Shown here piece after piece: positions 22,287 to 30,314 of a stretch of DNA of 64,000 bases (its first letter is position 1; every line of letters begins with the position of its first letter). This DNA is from JAFANK01 sp036741695. Its GTDB lineage: Bacteria; Vulcanimicrobiota; Vulcanimicrobiia; Eremiobacterales; Eremiobacteraceae. Both the position numbers and the translations under genes were made by a program. Where the stretch lies: contig DAINRU010000003.1 in the NCBI GenBank assembly GCA_036741695.1, positions 62,001 to 126,000 on the forward strand, in the 5' to 3' direction. The notes beneath the pieces were generated by a model that worked only from the letters and a program-made list of their open reading frames with translations, had not been told where the DNA came from and did not search any database.

Positions 22287-23390
22287 CTAGGACGCCTTGT
22301 CGATGCGCAGCTGACCGCATGCGGCAGCGATGTCGTCACCCATGGTATGACGAACGGTGGTCGGCACTCCTCGCTCTTGCAGGACGTCAGCAAAGCGCCG
22401 GATGCGCAGCGGCTGGCTGCGTTCGAAGGGCGCGTTCGTCGCGTTGTACGGGATGAGATTCACGTGGTGCAAAGAGCCTCCCAGCAGATCGGCCAGCCGC
22501 CGGGCGTCATCAAGCCGGTCGTTGACGCCTGAAAGCATGAGATATTCATAAAAGACTTTCCGCCGAGTCGCAGCCACGTAGTCGTAGGCCGCTTTCATGA
22601 GCGCGGCGATAGGCCACTTCTTATTGATGGGCATAAGCCTGGTACGCAACTCATCGTCGGCGGCGTGCAGCGAAATGGCGAGGTTGACTTGGATGCCTTC
22701 AGCCGTGAAGCGCTCGATGCCGGGGACGACGCCCGCGGTAGAGATGGTCATGCGCCGGGCGCCCAAGTTGAACCCCTGCGGATCGTTGAGCAGGGCCACC
22801 GCATCCATCACCGCGTCGTAGTTGAGAAACGGCTCGCCCATGCCCATGAAGACAAGGTTGGTAAGCGCCCTGCCTTCGTCGCGCGCGCGCCGAGCCACGA
22901 ATGCCGCTTGGTCGAAGATCTCAAGCGCGGTCATATTGCGCATGAAGCCGCCTTGCCCCGTCGCGCAGAAGTCGCAGCGCAGCGCGCAGCCCGCCTGCGA
23001 TGAGATGCACACGGTGGTGCGCCCGCCGCGATGGCGCATGAGGACGGCTTCAACCTGGTTTTCGCCGGCCAGCTCGAAAAGGAACTTGGTCGTCTGACCA
23101 TCGCCCGAGGTCACCTCGTGGGCGAGAGTGACGCTCGACAGCTTGATCGCTCCGGCGAGTGTGGCGCGCAGCGGCAGCGGGAGCACGCTGATCGCTTTCG
23201 CGTCCGTCAGCAGCTCTTTGGTTGCTGCGCGATAGATCTGGTTGAGACGGTAGGCCGGCAGCTCGAGTGCCGTCTGCAACGCTGCGGCACTCGCCAGGCC
23301 TGCCTCTTGTGCCCGGCCCTCCCACCAGATCTTCTTGGCATCGCGGCTGCCCGCCGCGGGCGCCGCCACGACCGCGCTCGGCTTGCTCAT
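22287..23390 (-). CDS. rlmN: 23S rRNA/tRNA adenine-C2 methyltransferase
   Basis: 367 aa radical-SAM enzyme that methylates A2503 of 23S rRNA and A37 of some tRNAs, supporting translational fidelity. The 4Fe-4S motif CALRCDFCATG lies in CISSQAGCALRCDFCATGQG at about residues 125-145. The SAM-binding GEP motif appears as FMGMGEPFLNYDAV. The C-terminal catalytic cysteine is in TVRHTMGDDIAAACGQL near 355. An N-terminal helix (LPAYRLNQIYRAATK) is the RNA-binding part. Its ATG overlaps the stop of the uracil-DNA glycosylase gene as ATGA. Confidence 0.95.
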   Translation of the reverse strand: MSKPSAVVAAPAAGSRDAKKIWWEGRAQEAGLASAAALQTALELPAYRLNQIYRAATKELLTDAKAISVLPLPLRATLAGAIKLSSVTLAHEVTSGDGQTTKFLFELAGENQVEAVLMRHRGGRTTVCISSQAGCALRCDFCATGQGGFMRNMTALEIFDQAAFVARRARDEGRALTNLVFMGMGEPFLNYDAVMDAVALLNDPQGFNLGARRMTISTAGVVPGIERFTAEGIQVNLAISLHAADDELRTRLMPINKKWPIAALMKAAYDYVAATRRKVFYEYLMLSGVNDRLDDARRLADLLGGSLHHVNLIPYNATNAPFERSQPLRIRRFADVLQERGVPTTVRHTMGDDIAAACGQLRIDKAS

Positions 23391-24085
23391 TGGAAATCGA
23401 AACTCAAGGCGGCTTGGCTATCGTCCGGGTCGCCAGCTTGAGGCTGCGCCGGCACTTCGGGTTCTTTGAGCTTGGTCTGCACCGCGAGCAGATCCGCCCA
23501 GACGAGTTTTTTGACCGCATTGATGTTGCCGCCGGTTTGGCGCAGAATGTAGGCCGGGTGAAAGGTGACGATGAGATCGGTGCCGTCGGGTCCGGCGTAC
23601 CAAATGCCGCGCTGGCGCGTGATGGAAAAATCCCGCCCCAGAAACGACTTAGCCGCCGGAGCACCGAGCGCGAGGATCACGCGTGGCTTGACGACAGCAA
23701 GCTCCCGGTCGAGGTAGCCGCGGCAGTTCGACATCTCTTCCGGCGACGGCGCACGGTTGGCGACGCGGCCGTTCTCGGCGCTTGTCGCACGGCACTTGAT
23801 CGTGTTGGTGATGAAGACGTCCTCGCGGCGCAGATCGATCGCGGCCAGCATTTTGGTGAGCAGCTCGCCGGCGCGCCCGACGAACGGTTCGCCTTGCCGG
23901 TCTTCGTTCTCGCCCGGCCCCTCGCCGACGATGACGAGGCGCGAGCACGGGTTGCCCACGCCGCAGACCACCTTCGTCCGGGTCGAACCGATCTCGCAGC
24001 GGCGACAGGCGTCAACCTCGGCGTGGAGCGTGGCGAGCTGCCGGCGCCGTTCGTCGAATTGTCGTTCTTCTAATGAAGCATCCAT
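23387..24085 (-). CDS. Family-4 (Fe-S) uracil-DNA glycosylase
   Basis: 232 aa base-excision repair enzyme removing uracil from DNA. Iron-sulfur ligands start at CRRCEIG (about 28-34). Motif 1 is GEGPGENEDRQGEPFVGRAGELL (GEAPGxxED/G in the family), followed by FITNTIKC and a C-terminal motif 3 TFHPAYILRQ. A Gln/Pro/Asp-rich tail (about 205-232) is extra. It abuts the glycosyltransferase upstream by one base and overlaps rlmN downstream, so all three are probably co-transcribed. Confidence 0.93.
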   Translation of the reverse strand: MDASLEERQFDERRRQLATLHAEVDACRRCEIGSTRTKVVCGVGNPCSRLVIVGEGPGENEDRQGEPFVGRAGELLTKMLAAIDLRREDVFITNTIKCRATSAENGRVANRAPSPEEMSNCRGYLDRELAVVKPRVILALGAPAAKSFLGRDFSITRQRGIWYAGPDGTDLIVTFHPAYILRQTGGNINAVKKLVWADLLAVQTKLKEPEVPAQPQAGDPDDSQAALSFDFQ

Positions 24086-24086
24086 A

Positions 24087-24989
24087 TCAACGCCCCGCTG
24101 AAAGGGCAGTGCGCACGACGAGGAATACGACTGCGATCGCGGCTAGGTAGAGCGCGTAGCGAGCGACGAGCGCTGCTGACAGCGACCAGTACCAGAGCAC
24201 GCCATGGTGTTTGATCCAGTAGAGCCGGCGGCTGCGCTGGCGCCAGCCGAGCACCCCGCTCTTCCCCCAGGTGGCTTGAGAACCCCCTTGCTCGCCCGCG
24301 TGCGTGACCACGCATTGCGGTAGGTAGACCACCCGCATGCCGCGGTCGTGGAGCCGATGGGCGAAGTCTATCTCCTCATGGTAGAGGAAGAAGCGTTCGT
24401 CGAAACCGCCCAAGTCTTTGAAGACGCCCGCACGGATGAACATCGCCGCGCCGACCACGAGGTCGACGTCGCGCTCGCTCGCGTAGTCCCACTGCCGCAG
24501 CCGATAGCCGTTGGACTGGCTCCGAAACAACGGCAGCTCACCCCAAGCAGAACTGCGCAAGAACGCCTGCCACCAGGTGTCGAACTCACCGCAGCTCTCG
24601 GCGGTCGAGCCATCCTCGTTGAGCAGCTTTGCGCCAGCCATGGCCACGTCCGGATGGCTGTCGAAATACTCGACGGCGTTGCGCAGGGTCCCTGCGTGCA
24701 CCCGCGCATCAGGATTGAAGAAGAACAAAAGCGGCGCGTCCGCTTGGCGCGCGCCGATGTTGCAGGCCTTGGCAAATCCGAGATTCGCGCCGTTCTCGAT
24801 GATAAGCGCCGTGGGGTAGACGGCTCGTGTGCGGACCACGCTATCGTCTTTGGAACCGTTGTCGGAGACGATCACCTGCGCGAAGCTTGGATCGGCCTGC
24901 ACCTCCGGCAGGGCCGCGACCGAGGCGAGGGCTCCTTCGAGCTGATCAACCGCATTATAGCTGACGATGATGACGGCGATACGCGACAT
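24087..24989 (-). CDS. Family 2 glycosyltransferase
   Basis: 300 aa GT-A enzyme, likely membrane-associated. The nucleotide-sugar pocket reads IAVIIVSYNAVDQLEGALAS with VSDNGSKDDSV and the DxD-like LFFFNPDARV. An acceptor segment contains GGFDERFFLYHEEIDFAHRLHDRG. A C-terminal hydrophobic helix (about 265-295) probably anchors it. The sequence resembles rhamnosyltransferase-type GT2 proteins of cell-envelope polysaccharide assembly. The terminator for the upstream gene lies 20 bases before its start, so it may begin a new transcript with the uracil-DNA glycosylase and rlmN. Confidence 0.9.
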   Translation of the reverse strand: MSRIAVIIVSYNAVDQLEGALASVAALPEVQADPSFAQVIVSDNGSKDDSVVRTRAVYPTALIIENGANLGFAKACNIGARQADAPLLFFFNPDARVHAGTLRNAVEYFDSHPDVAMAGAKLLNEDGSTAESCGEFDTWWQAFLRSSAWGELPLFRSQSNGYRLRQWDYASERDVDLVVGAAMFIRAGVFKDLGGFDERFFLYHEEIDFAHRLHDRGMRVVYLPQCVVTHAGEQGGSQATWGKSGVLGWRQRSRRLYWIKHHGVLWYWSLSAALVARYALYLAAIAVVFLVVRTALSAGR

Positions 24990-25008
24990 GAGGCAAGCTC
25001 GCTTCGCT

Positions 25009-25036
25009 AAAAAAAAAGAGCGTCATGCCGACGCTC
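25009..25036 (-). terminator. Intrinsic terminator of the DUF1858 gene
   Basis: Read on the minus strand: a perfect 7-bp stem GAGCGTC / GACGCTC with loop GGCAT (25036-25018), followed by nine T residues (complement of A9 at 25017-25009). It starts 22 bases after the stop at 25059. It is the only textbook rho-independent terminator I found in the window. Confidence 0.92.
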
Positions 25037-25058
25037 GGGGGATAGTCTCTGGAGATTA

Positions 25059-25310
25059 TTACGACGCCTTTTGGACCTCCACGGGCGCCTGCTCGGGCAA
25101 GCCGTTCAGGGCGTCCAAGATCATGTCCAGCGGGATGCCGTAACCTTCGCTCACTTGCTCGATCGTCTCGAACTCGGAGATCGCGCAGTGGGCGCATCCG
25201 CCTAAGTGGAAGTTGGCGAAGACCGCTCTCGCACCAGGGTGGAGAGCAAAGGCTTCGCCGACTGTCAGGTCTTGATGGAACAACTTACTGTCTGTACTGA
25301 CGGCGACCAC
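25059..25310 (-). CDS. DUF1858 small redox-disulfide domain protein
   Basis: 83 aa. The sequence DLTVGEAFALHPGARAVFANFHLGGCAHC (about residues 14-43) followed by an IEQVSEGYGIPLDMILDALN helix matches DUF1858, the hybrid-cluster-protein-associated redox domain with a CxxC-type pair (here CAHC). The domain is thought to take part in thiol redox chemistry. The GTG start at 25310 has a G-rich GGGAAAGGGGGG upstream. Transcription ends at the strong terminator at 25009-25036, so this is a monocistronic unit or the end of one. Confidence 0.85.
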   Translation of the reverse strand: MVAVSTDSKLFHQDLTVGEAFALHPGARAVFANFHLGGCAHCAISEFETIEQVSEGYGIPLDMILDALNGLPEQAPVEVQKAS

Positions 25311-25379
25311 CCCCCTTTCCCGTCGTGCCCCGCCGTTTTGTCTCGTTCTCTAGCGGAAGCCGCAGGCTCGATACACCCT

Positions 25380-25901
25380 CTATATTCGGCCATTTGGAGG
25401 GCGAACCTGCCCGCCATATGCGATGGGGGTCGCGAACATTCGGCACTCGATAGGATCTAGGCCGACGTTTGTGTTGACGGCTACCCAACTCGCATGGCTG
25501 CCGATCGGATCGTCGGGATACACGGGTGCCGCGTCAAAGACGAACTCCGCGTCATTCGCATGGGGGTTGTCCGCATCGGGATCGACCATCCATTTCGCGT
25601 AGCGTCGCTCTGATGGAGTGATCGTCTTCACGTATTTGAGCACGTAGGAGCGCTGGGCCGCCGTCAGCTTGTGCTTCTCGAATGATGCGGTCGTCGGCGC
25701 TGAGAGCTGCTTGAAGAGATCGCAGCCCTTGGCCGACGGCAGCGGCATGGGGCTGGAGTGGCTCGGCGGCGGTGGGGTGGTGCTCTGAGGCGCTGACGAT
25801 CCGGTCGCGCGGACCGACAGGCCCGCGGCCATCACGGTGGCGCACGCGAGCACGAGCACGGCGGCTGCTCGCCACCAGATGCTAGAAGCATTTCCCGTCA
25901 T
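25380..25901 (-). CDS. Hypothetical secreted or membrane-anchored protein
   Basis: 173 aa of no family I recognise. It has an N-terminal hydrophobic helix (AAAVLVLACATVMAAGLSV, about 11-30) consistent with a signal peptide, and a Ser/Pro/Thr-rich linker (about 33-55). A globular part follows with a single early cysteine and later KLTAAQRSYVLKYVKTITPSERRYAKWMVDPDADNPHANDAEFVFDAAP, ending GLDPIECRMF. Its ATG overlaps the stop of the PEP-mutase-like gene as ATGA, so the two are probably translated together. Confidence 0.7.
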   Translation of the reverse strand: MTGNASSIWWRAAAVLVLACATVMAAGLSVRATGSSAPQSTTPPPPSHSSPMPLPSAKGCDLFKQLSAPTTASFEKHKLTAAQRSYVLKYVKTITPSERRYAKWMVDPDADNPHANDAEFVFDAAPVYPDDPIGSHASWVAVNTNVGLDPIECRMFATPIAYGGQVRPPNGRI

Positions 25902-26743
25902 GTCGTCGCCTTCGGGCCCGCAAAGAGCGCGTTCAACTCCGCGTGCGGGATACGATGTGCTGCGAACTCAAACCCACCGCCATCGCGCATGCCCGCTGCG
26001 ATCTCGCGGAACTGCGCCAGCACGTAACCCATGGCTCCTGACCCGACGCTCACCCGAGCGACGCCGAGCTCGCGCAGACGAGCGACACTGGGCGCCGCAG
26101 CGCCGGCAAGAATGTTGATGGGGCCCTTCAGGTTTGCGACGAGCGCAGCGATCGTCGCCTCGTCGACCACCCCTGGAACGAAAACGCAATCGGCGCCCGC
26201 TTCGAAATATCGATTGCCCCGTCGCGTCGCTTCGTCGAAACGCCAGGCGTCGCTGTCACCGACCTTGGCGAGGTACACGTCGGTGCGGGCGTTGATGACG
26301 AGCGGCACGCCGAGCTGTGTCGCGGTCGCGCGCATCGCCACGATGCGTTGGCACTGCAGCCCGAGCTCGATCAGGGAGCTGCCTCCGGCGACCGTGTCCT
26401 CGAGGTTCAGCCCAACGGCACCCGCTTGGATCGCGCCTCGCGCTGTCTCCGCTGCGTCGCGCACGCTTGCGCCATAACCGCCTTCAAGGTCGGCGGTCAG
26501 CGGCGCGCTGATGGCGTGAGCGATGCGCTCTACGCGTGCCAGCATATGCTCGCGCGTGATGCGTTCTCCGTCCGCAAGACCCTCAGTCCAGGCGATTCCG
26601 GCGCTCGTCGTCGCCACTGCTGGGAAGCCGAGCTCTTCGATGATACGCGCGCTCGCCACATCCCACGCGTTGACCAGGAGCAACGGGCGTGCCGTCCGGT
26701 GCAACTCTCGTAGCCTATCTGCTTTGTCGCTGAGCGTCGACAT
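25898..26743 (-). CDS. Isocitrate lyase/PEP mutase superfamily protein
   Basis: 281 aa TIM-barrel enzyme of the oxaloacetate hydrolase/PEP mutase/methylisocitrate lyase superfamily. Landmarks: LLLVNAWDVASARIIEELGFPAVATTSAGIAWTEG, the metal-binding LTADLEGGYGAS (D-x-E-x-G-Y-G), GLNLEDTV, and NARTDVYL. The KKCGH catalytic loop of true isocitrate lyases is absent, so the activity is more likely a C-C or C-P lyase, or decarboxylation-type reaction on a small oxo-acid. The start ATG at 26743 precedes a clear LRELHRTARPLLLVNAWD family N-terminus. Substrate unknown. Confidence 0.87.
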   Translation of the reverse strand: MSTLSDKADRLRELHRTARPLLLVNAWDVASARIIEELGFPAVATTSAGIAWTEGLADGERITREHMLARVERIAHAISAPLTADLEGGYGASVRDAAETARGAIQAGAVGLNLEDTVAGGSSLIELGLQCQRIVAMRATATQLGVPLVINARTDVYLAKVGDSDAWRFDEATRRGNRYFEAGADCVFVPGVVDEATIAALVANLKGPINILAGAAAPSVARLRELGVARVSVGSGAMGYVLAQFREIAAGMRDGGGFEFAAHRIPHAELNALFAGPKATT

Positions 26744-26769
26744 GTGGAGAGCGATCGTTCCTTAGCGGC

Positions 26770-27874
26770 CTATGCCGCCGGCGTGCGTCGGCGTTGTTGC
26801 AGGTATGCCCACATGAACTGGTCGAGGTCACCGTCCAGCACGCTTTGGGCATCCGTGACTTTGATCTCCGTGCGATGGTCGTTGACCATCGTGTAGGGCT
26901 GCAGCGTGTACGAACGGATCTGGCTGCCCCACTCGATCTTGCTCTTCTCGCCACCGAGCGCGGCGAGCTTTGCTTCGCGCTCCTCGCGCTCGCGCTGCAA
27001 GAGCTTGGCGGCGAGCATCTTCATGGCGCGGTTTCGATTGGCCAGCTGCGAGCGCTCGTTCTGACAGGCGACGATGATCCCGGTCGGTTTGTGGATGATG
27101 CGGATGGCGCTCTCGGTCTTATTGACGTACTGGCCGCCCGCTCCGCCGCTCTTGTAGGTCTCGATCTCGATCTCGTCAGGCTTGATCTCGATGGCCTCTC
27201 CCTCCTCGACGTCTGGCACGACGTCGACGGAGGCGAATGAGGTGTGGCGGCGTTTGTTAGCGTCGAACGGCGAGATGCGCACGAGGCGATGCACTCCGCG
27301 CTCGCTTTCGAGATAGCCGTAGGCGTTGTGGCCCTGCACGAGAAGCGTCGCGCTCTTGAGACCGGCCTCCTCGCCTTCGAGCGAGTCCAGCAATTGCGTG
27401 CGGTAGCCGTGGCGTTCTGCCCAACGTATATACATGCGCAGCAGCATGGACGTCCAGTCCATTGCCTCGGTGCCGCCGGCGCCGGCATGGATGATGACGA
27501 GCGCATCGTGGCGGTCGAACTCGCCATCGAGCACAGCGGTCATCTCGGCATCGTCCAGCCGCGCTCCAAGGCGTGCTAATTCAGCTGTGACCTCAGCCTC
27601 CAGCGCCTCATCGGATTCCCCGAGCTCGATGAACTCGCGCAGTTCGCGCGCCTTGCCTGCGAGCTCCGCCAACACATCGACCTCGCCGCGCAGCGCCGCG
27701 ATCTCTTTCATGTGCGCCTGCGCCGCTTGCGAGTCGTTCCAAAACGCCGGGTCGTGGGTCTGCTTCTCGAGCTCTTCTATCTTGGCCAGTTTGGCGGCAT
27801 AGTCAAAGCCGCACCTGGAGGGTCTGCAGGCGGTCTTCAATCCGGGCAAGATCGGTAGTGAGTTGCTCGTTCAT
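26770..27874 (-). CDS. prfB: Peptide chain release factor 2 with programmed +1 frameshift
   Basis: 367 aa product reading UGA and UAA stop codons. The zero frame runs ATG 27874 for 23 codons (MNEQLTTDLARIEDRLQTLQ, then VRL) to TGA at 27805-27803. Reading then shifts +1 at CTTTGAC to give DYAAKLAKIEELEKQ. Domain signatures: the UGA-recognition tripeptide SPF in LVRISPFDANKRRHTS, and the peptidyl-hydrolysis GGQ in YKSGGAGGQYVNKTES. An uninterrupted frame starting at 27849 exists but begins with non-homologous sequence. The shift gives the autoregulation by RF2 level known from many bacteria. Confidence 0.96.
27802..27808 (-). promoter_or_regulatory. RF2 programmed frameshift site
   Basis: The minus strand reads CTTTGAC, identical to the conserved RF2 slip site (CUU UGA C). 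A Shine-Dalgarno-like AGGTG lies a few bases 5' of it (CCAGGTGCGGCTTTGAC), the stimulatory element. The in-frame TGA is codon 24. Confidence 0.93.
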
Positions 27875-27931
27875 GTGCGACCGTGATTTCCGGAGGCTCG
27901 CCGGCTTTTCCCTTTGCGGGCATGCGACCAT

Positions 27932-27951
27932 AACGGACCCGGGAGGTCTTA
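27932..27951. repeat. Degenerate copy of the 20-bp palindrome
   Basis: AACGGACCCGGGAGGTCTTA keeps the AACGGACC left arm and an AGGTC right arm around a GC loop. It sits between the divergent prfB and the first VOC gene. It could be a decayed member of the family at 6772, 12303, 18709 and 62954, or chance. Confidence 0.4.
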
Positions 27952-28006
27952 CGTGAGTTGGGGTGAATTTTCGCGTCCCTCATAAGCCCAGAAAGGGGTC
28001 GGGCAC

Positions 28007-28381
28007 ATGTATATCTCTGTCGTGACACTTCCGGTCAAAGACGTGGATCGGGCGATCGATTTCTACACCAAGCAACTCGGCTGGTCAAAGACGATGGATA
28101 TGCCGATGGGCGAGGACTCGCGTTGGGTGACGGTGGCCCCGTCAGGTGGACAAACTGCGTTCACGCTGTCGACGGACTCCGACAAGGCGGTCGGATTCAG
28201 CGGTGTCGTCATCGAGGTTGACGACGTCTACCAAGTCAACGAACAGCTCAAGAAGGCCGGGGTCGAATTCACCGAACCGCCGCGTAACGAACCGTGGGGT
28301 GGCTGGGCGATGTTCAAGGACTCGGAAGGTAACGTCCACGGGTTGCATTCACCAGTTCCGGCAAACGTCAGCAGCAATTAG
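28007..28381 (+). CDS. VOC superfamily (glyoxalase/bleomycin-resistance-like) protein
   Basis: 124 aa. The pattern YISVVTLPVKDVDRAIDFYTKQLGWSKTMD with later FSGVVIEVDDVYQVNEQLKKAGVEFTEPP and FKDSEGNVHGLHSP shows both beta-alpha-beta-beta-beta modules of a vicinal-oxygen-chelate protein. The family includes lyases, dioxygenases and drug-binding proteins; here function and ligand are unknown. AAAGGGGTCGG upstream of ATG 28007 is an acceptable ribosome-binding site. It is followed in the same direction by another VOC gene 44 bases later. Confidence 0.88.
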   Translation: MYISVVTLPVKDVDRAIDFYTKQLGWSKTMDMPMGEDSRWVTVAPSGGQTAFTLSTDSDKAVGFSGVVIEVDDVYQVNEQLKKAGVEFTEPPRNEPWGGWAMFKDSEGNVHGLHSPVPANVSSN

Positions 28382-28425
28382 AACAGCGTCGTCTTCTACT
28401 GGACGCGCAGCGAGGAGGTGCAGCG

Positions 28426-28803
28426 GTGGCCCAGCATGCCTTTAGGATCACCGGCTTGGACCTGAGCGGTTACATGGTCAAGGACGCGGCCCGTGCGATC
28501 GCCTTCTATCGTGACGTGCTCGGACTCGAACCGGTGAGGGTCTATCCCAACAACAGGGGAGCCGAATACGAGTTTGCGGACGGCACGACGTTCGGTCTGT
28601 GGGGCGGGGGTGGCGCCGTGATGCCGTTCCAACCCAGCAACGGCATCCTGTTCGCGGTAGACGACCTTGATGCCGCCCTTGCTGCGATCAAGGCTCGCGG
28701 CATGCCGGTGCTCATGGAGCACGAGACCCCGAACTGCCTCATGGCGATGATCAACGACAGCGAGGGCAACATGGTGACGCTGCACAAACGCAAGGCCTCG
28801 TAA
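28426..28803 (+). CDS. VOC superfamily protein, second copy
   Basis: 125 aa, same fold as the preceding gene: YMVKDAARAIAFYRDVLGLEPVRVYPNNRGAEYEFADGTTFGLWGG, then FAVDDLDAALAAIKARGMPVLMEHETPNCLMAMINDSEGNMVTLHKRK. The DSEGN and conserved glutamate context suggest a metal-binding VOC core. The GTG start at 28426 is set by a strong GAGGAGG at 28412-28418. The two VOC genes differ clearly in sequence, so this looks like acquisition of related functions rather than a recent tandem duplication. Confidence 0.88.
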   Translation: MAQHAFRITGLDLSGYMVKDAARAIAFYRDVLGLEPVRVYPNNRGAEYEFADGTTFGLWGGGGAVMPFQPSNGILFAVDDLDAALAAIKARGMPVLMEHETPNCLMAMINDSEGNMVTLHKRKAS

Positions 28804-28824
28804 CGCGCGGCGAGCGGAGTCGGG

Positions 28825-29283
28825 TTAGCTCGATGGCTCCCAGACGACTTCGGAGGCATCGAAGACCAGCTGCACGTCCTTTTGCTCCAACGGTTCTGGC
28901 GGCGGCGAGGGCACCCTCACCTCGCCGCAGATCACGCACACCGAATCGTTGAGGAATCGATACTTTTCGACATCCGTCACATGCCAGACCGCTCCGACCA
29001 CCTGCCGACGGCCCGGAGGGTAGGCTCGCCCGTAGCCCTGATAGTCCACCATGAGCTGACCGCCCTCGTCAAGCTCGATGAAACCTTGCATGTTCATCGC
29101 GAAGGTGCGATCCGTTCTTCGCCGTGGGTGGTTGCCGGCCCGGAACTTCCCGCTGAGAAGTCCTTCGCAGCGACCTTCCGCGAAATAGTAGTGATGTTCT
29201 TCGGTGCCGTTTGGACCCGTCAAGTCGACTTGCCACCCATCCGGGTAGATGAACTTCACGGTGTACAGAGGTCGGAGTTGCAT
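28825..29283 (-). CDS. DUF3237-like protein
   Basis: 152 aa. The sequence PNGTEEHHYYFAEGRCEGLLSGKFRAGNHPRRRTDRTFAMNMQG, followed by a D-GG-L-M-V-D-Y-x-G-Y-G-R turn, resembles the DUF3237 beta-barrel. There the conserved R/T-D and YxGxG segments form a pocket of unknown function. A proline-rich stretch with one Cys-x-x-Cys (VCVICGEVRVPSPPPEP) near residue 120 is unusual. The gene is convergent with the second VOC gene and about 100 bases from the SRPBCC/ArsR pair on the same strand. I cannot assign a reaction. Confidence 0.7.
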   Translation of the reverse strand: MQLRPLYTVKFIYPDGWQVDLTGPNGTEEHHYYFAEGRCEGLLSGKFRAGNHPRRRTDRTFAMNMQGFIELDEGGQLMVDYQGYGRAYPPGRRQVVGAVWHVTDVEKYRFLNDSVCVICGEVRVPSPPPEPLEQKDVQLVFDASEVVWEPSS

Positions 29284-29390
29284 AGACGATCCCCGGTGCT
29301 CTCAATCTGACCTGAGGCGAGGTTTTCAGACTTTACCGCCTCAGGTCATATTAGACATTGGTGATTTTTGACTCCGAGTCGTGTTCAAAC

Positions 29391-29873
29391 CTATTTCTTA
29401 ACGGTTAGGAAATCGTTGAGCTTATCTAGCTGCTGAGTAAAACCGGCTTGCATGCCTTGGATGGCCATTCCAGCGCGAGGTCCGACTTTGTATATAGCTG
29501 CTCGTAATTGTAGTTTCGTTTTGCCGTTCTCTTTAGTTAGTGTGAGTTCTGTGGTTTGGTCAATTGTGGCTTCATCTTTTTGTCCTTCAGTCCAAGCCTT
29601 TGCGGTATAAGAAAGCTTTGAATTTGGTTCAACAACAGTAAATTCTCCCAGCATTGGCCACTTTGTACCCTTGTAAGGGCCCATTGCTTCCCCTGCTTCC
29701 ATAACTATGTATATTTTACCGCCAACTCGCAGGTCGATTTCGCATTCAGGAATTGTGACATTATCTGGTCCCCACCATTGCTTTATCATTTCCGGAATAG
29801 TCCAAGCCCGCCAGATCGTTTCCGGTGAGGCGTCATATGTTCTTTCAAATGATATTTCTTTAATCGGTTCCAT
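29391..29873 (-). CDS. SRPBCC/AHSA1-type protein
   Basis: 160 aa START-like fold: EISFERTYDASPETIWRAWTIPEMIKQWWGPDN at the N-terminus, VGGKIYIVMEAGEAMGPYKGTKWPMLGEFTVVEPNSKL in the middle, and the long C-terminal helix GMQAGFTQQLDKLNDFL. The family binds hydrophobic ligands; the ArsR + AHSA1 two-gene module is common. Its start shares one base with the upstream ArsR stop (TAATG). Codon use is far more AT-rich than the surroundings (many Lys, Asn, Ile with A/T third bases), a strong sign of transfer from a low-GC donor. Confidence 0.9.
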   Translation of the reverse strand: MEPIKEISFERTYDASPETIWRAWTIPEMIKQWWGPDNVTIPECEIDLRVGGKIYIVMEAGEAMGPYKGTKWPMLGEFTVVEPNSKLSYTAKAWTEGQKDEATIDQTTELTLTKENGKTKLQLRAAIYKVGPRAGMAIQGMQAGFTQQLDKLNDFLTVKK

Positions 29874-30220
29874 TATTTTTTCCCTTTCGTGTTCTTATGG
29901 GTTGATTTTAAATATTTATCCAATGAATCGAGTCGGTTCTCCCACTGTTGTTTATACGTCTCAAGATATTTACTGGCTGCAGCGAGAGTATGTGGAGAAA
30001 TACTGACAATTTGTTCTTTGCCGCGCCGGTGTTTATTTATGAGCTTAGCGCGGTGGAGGACATCCAGATGTTTGGCAACCGCGGCAAAAGTAAGCGTATA
30101 GTGCATAGCTATCTCGCCAACGCTCATATTTTTTTTACTAACTTTTCTTAGGATGTCCCGCCTGGTTGGATCGCTTAACGATCCAAAAACAGAATCGAGC
30201 TCATTCGATTGCTCAACCAT
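29873..30220 (-). CDS. ArsR family transcriptional regulator
   Basis: 115 aa winged-helix repressor: LDSVFGSLSDPTRRDILRKVSKKNMSVGEIAMHYTLTFAAVAKHLDVLHRAKLINKHRRGKEQIVSISP. The metal-binding ELCVCDL motif of ArsR/SmtB is replaced by MSVGEIAMHY, so it probably senses something other than metal. It forms an AT-rich two-gene operon with the SRPBCC gene. A 16-bp perfect palindrome overlaps its start codon and a good sigma-70 promoter lies just upstream, which fits negative autoregulation. Confidence 0.92.
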   Translation of the reverse strand: MVEQSNELDSVFGSLSDPTRRDILRKVSKKNMSVGEIAMHYTLTFAAVAKHLDVLHRAKLINKHRRGKEQIVSISPHTLAAASKYLETYKQQWENRLDSLDKYLKSTHKNTKGKK

Positions 30221-30258
30221 ATGGTTGAATGATATAGTAAGACGGGAATGTGTGTCAA
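30213..30258 (-). promoter_or_regulatory. Promoter and palindromic operator of the arsR-type operon
   Basis: Minus strand: TTGACA (30258-30253), 16-bp spacer, TATATC (30236-30231), then the start codon at 30220. The palindrome TCAACCATATGGTTGA occupies 30213-30228 and includes the ATG. A dimeric repressor bound there would block both transcription start and the ribosome-binding region. The -35 is a perfect consensus. Confidence 0.75.
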
Positions 30259-30314
30259 GAGGGGAAAACGAAGACTGTTGCTCCTTGATAAGGGGCGACT
30301 AGCTAAGCAAGGCT

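Noticed and set aside
22280..22393. 38-codon N-terminal extension of the NatA-like ATPase
   Set aside because: It overlaps rlmN, lacks ABC character, and ATG 22279 has its own ribosome-binding site.
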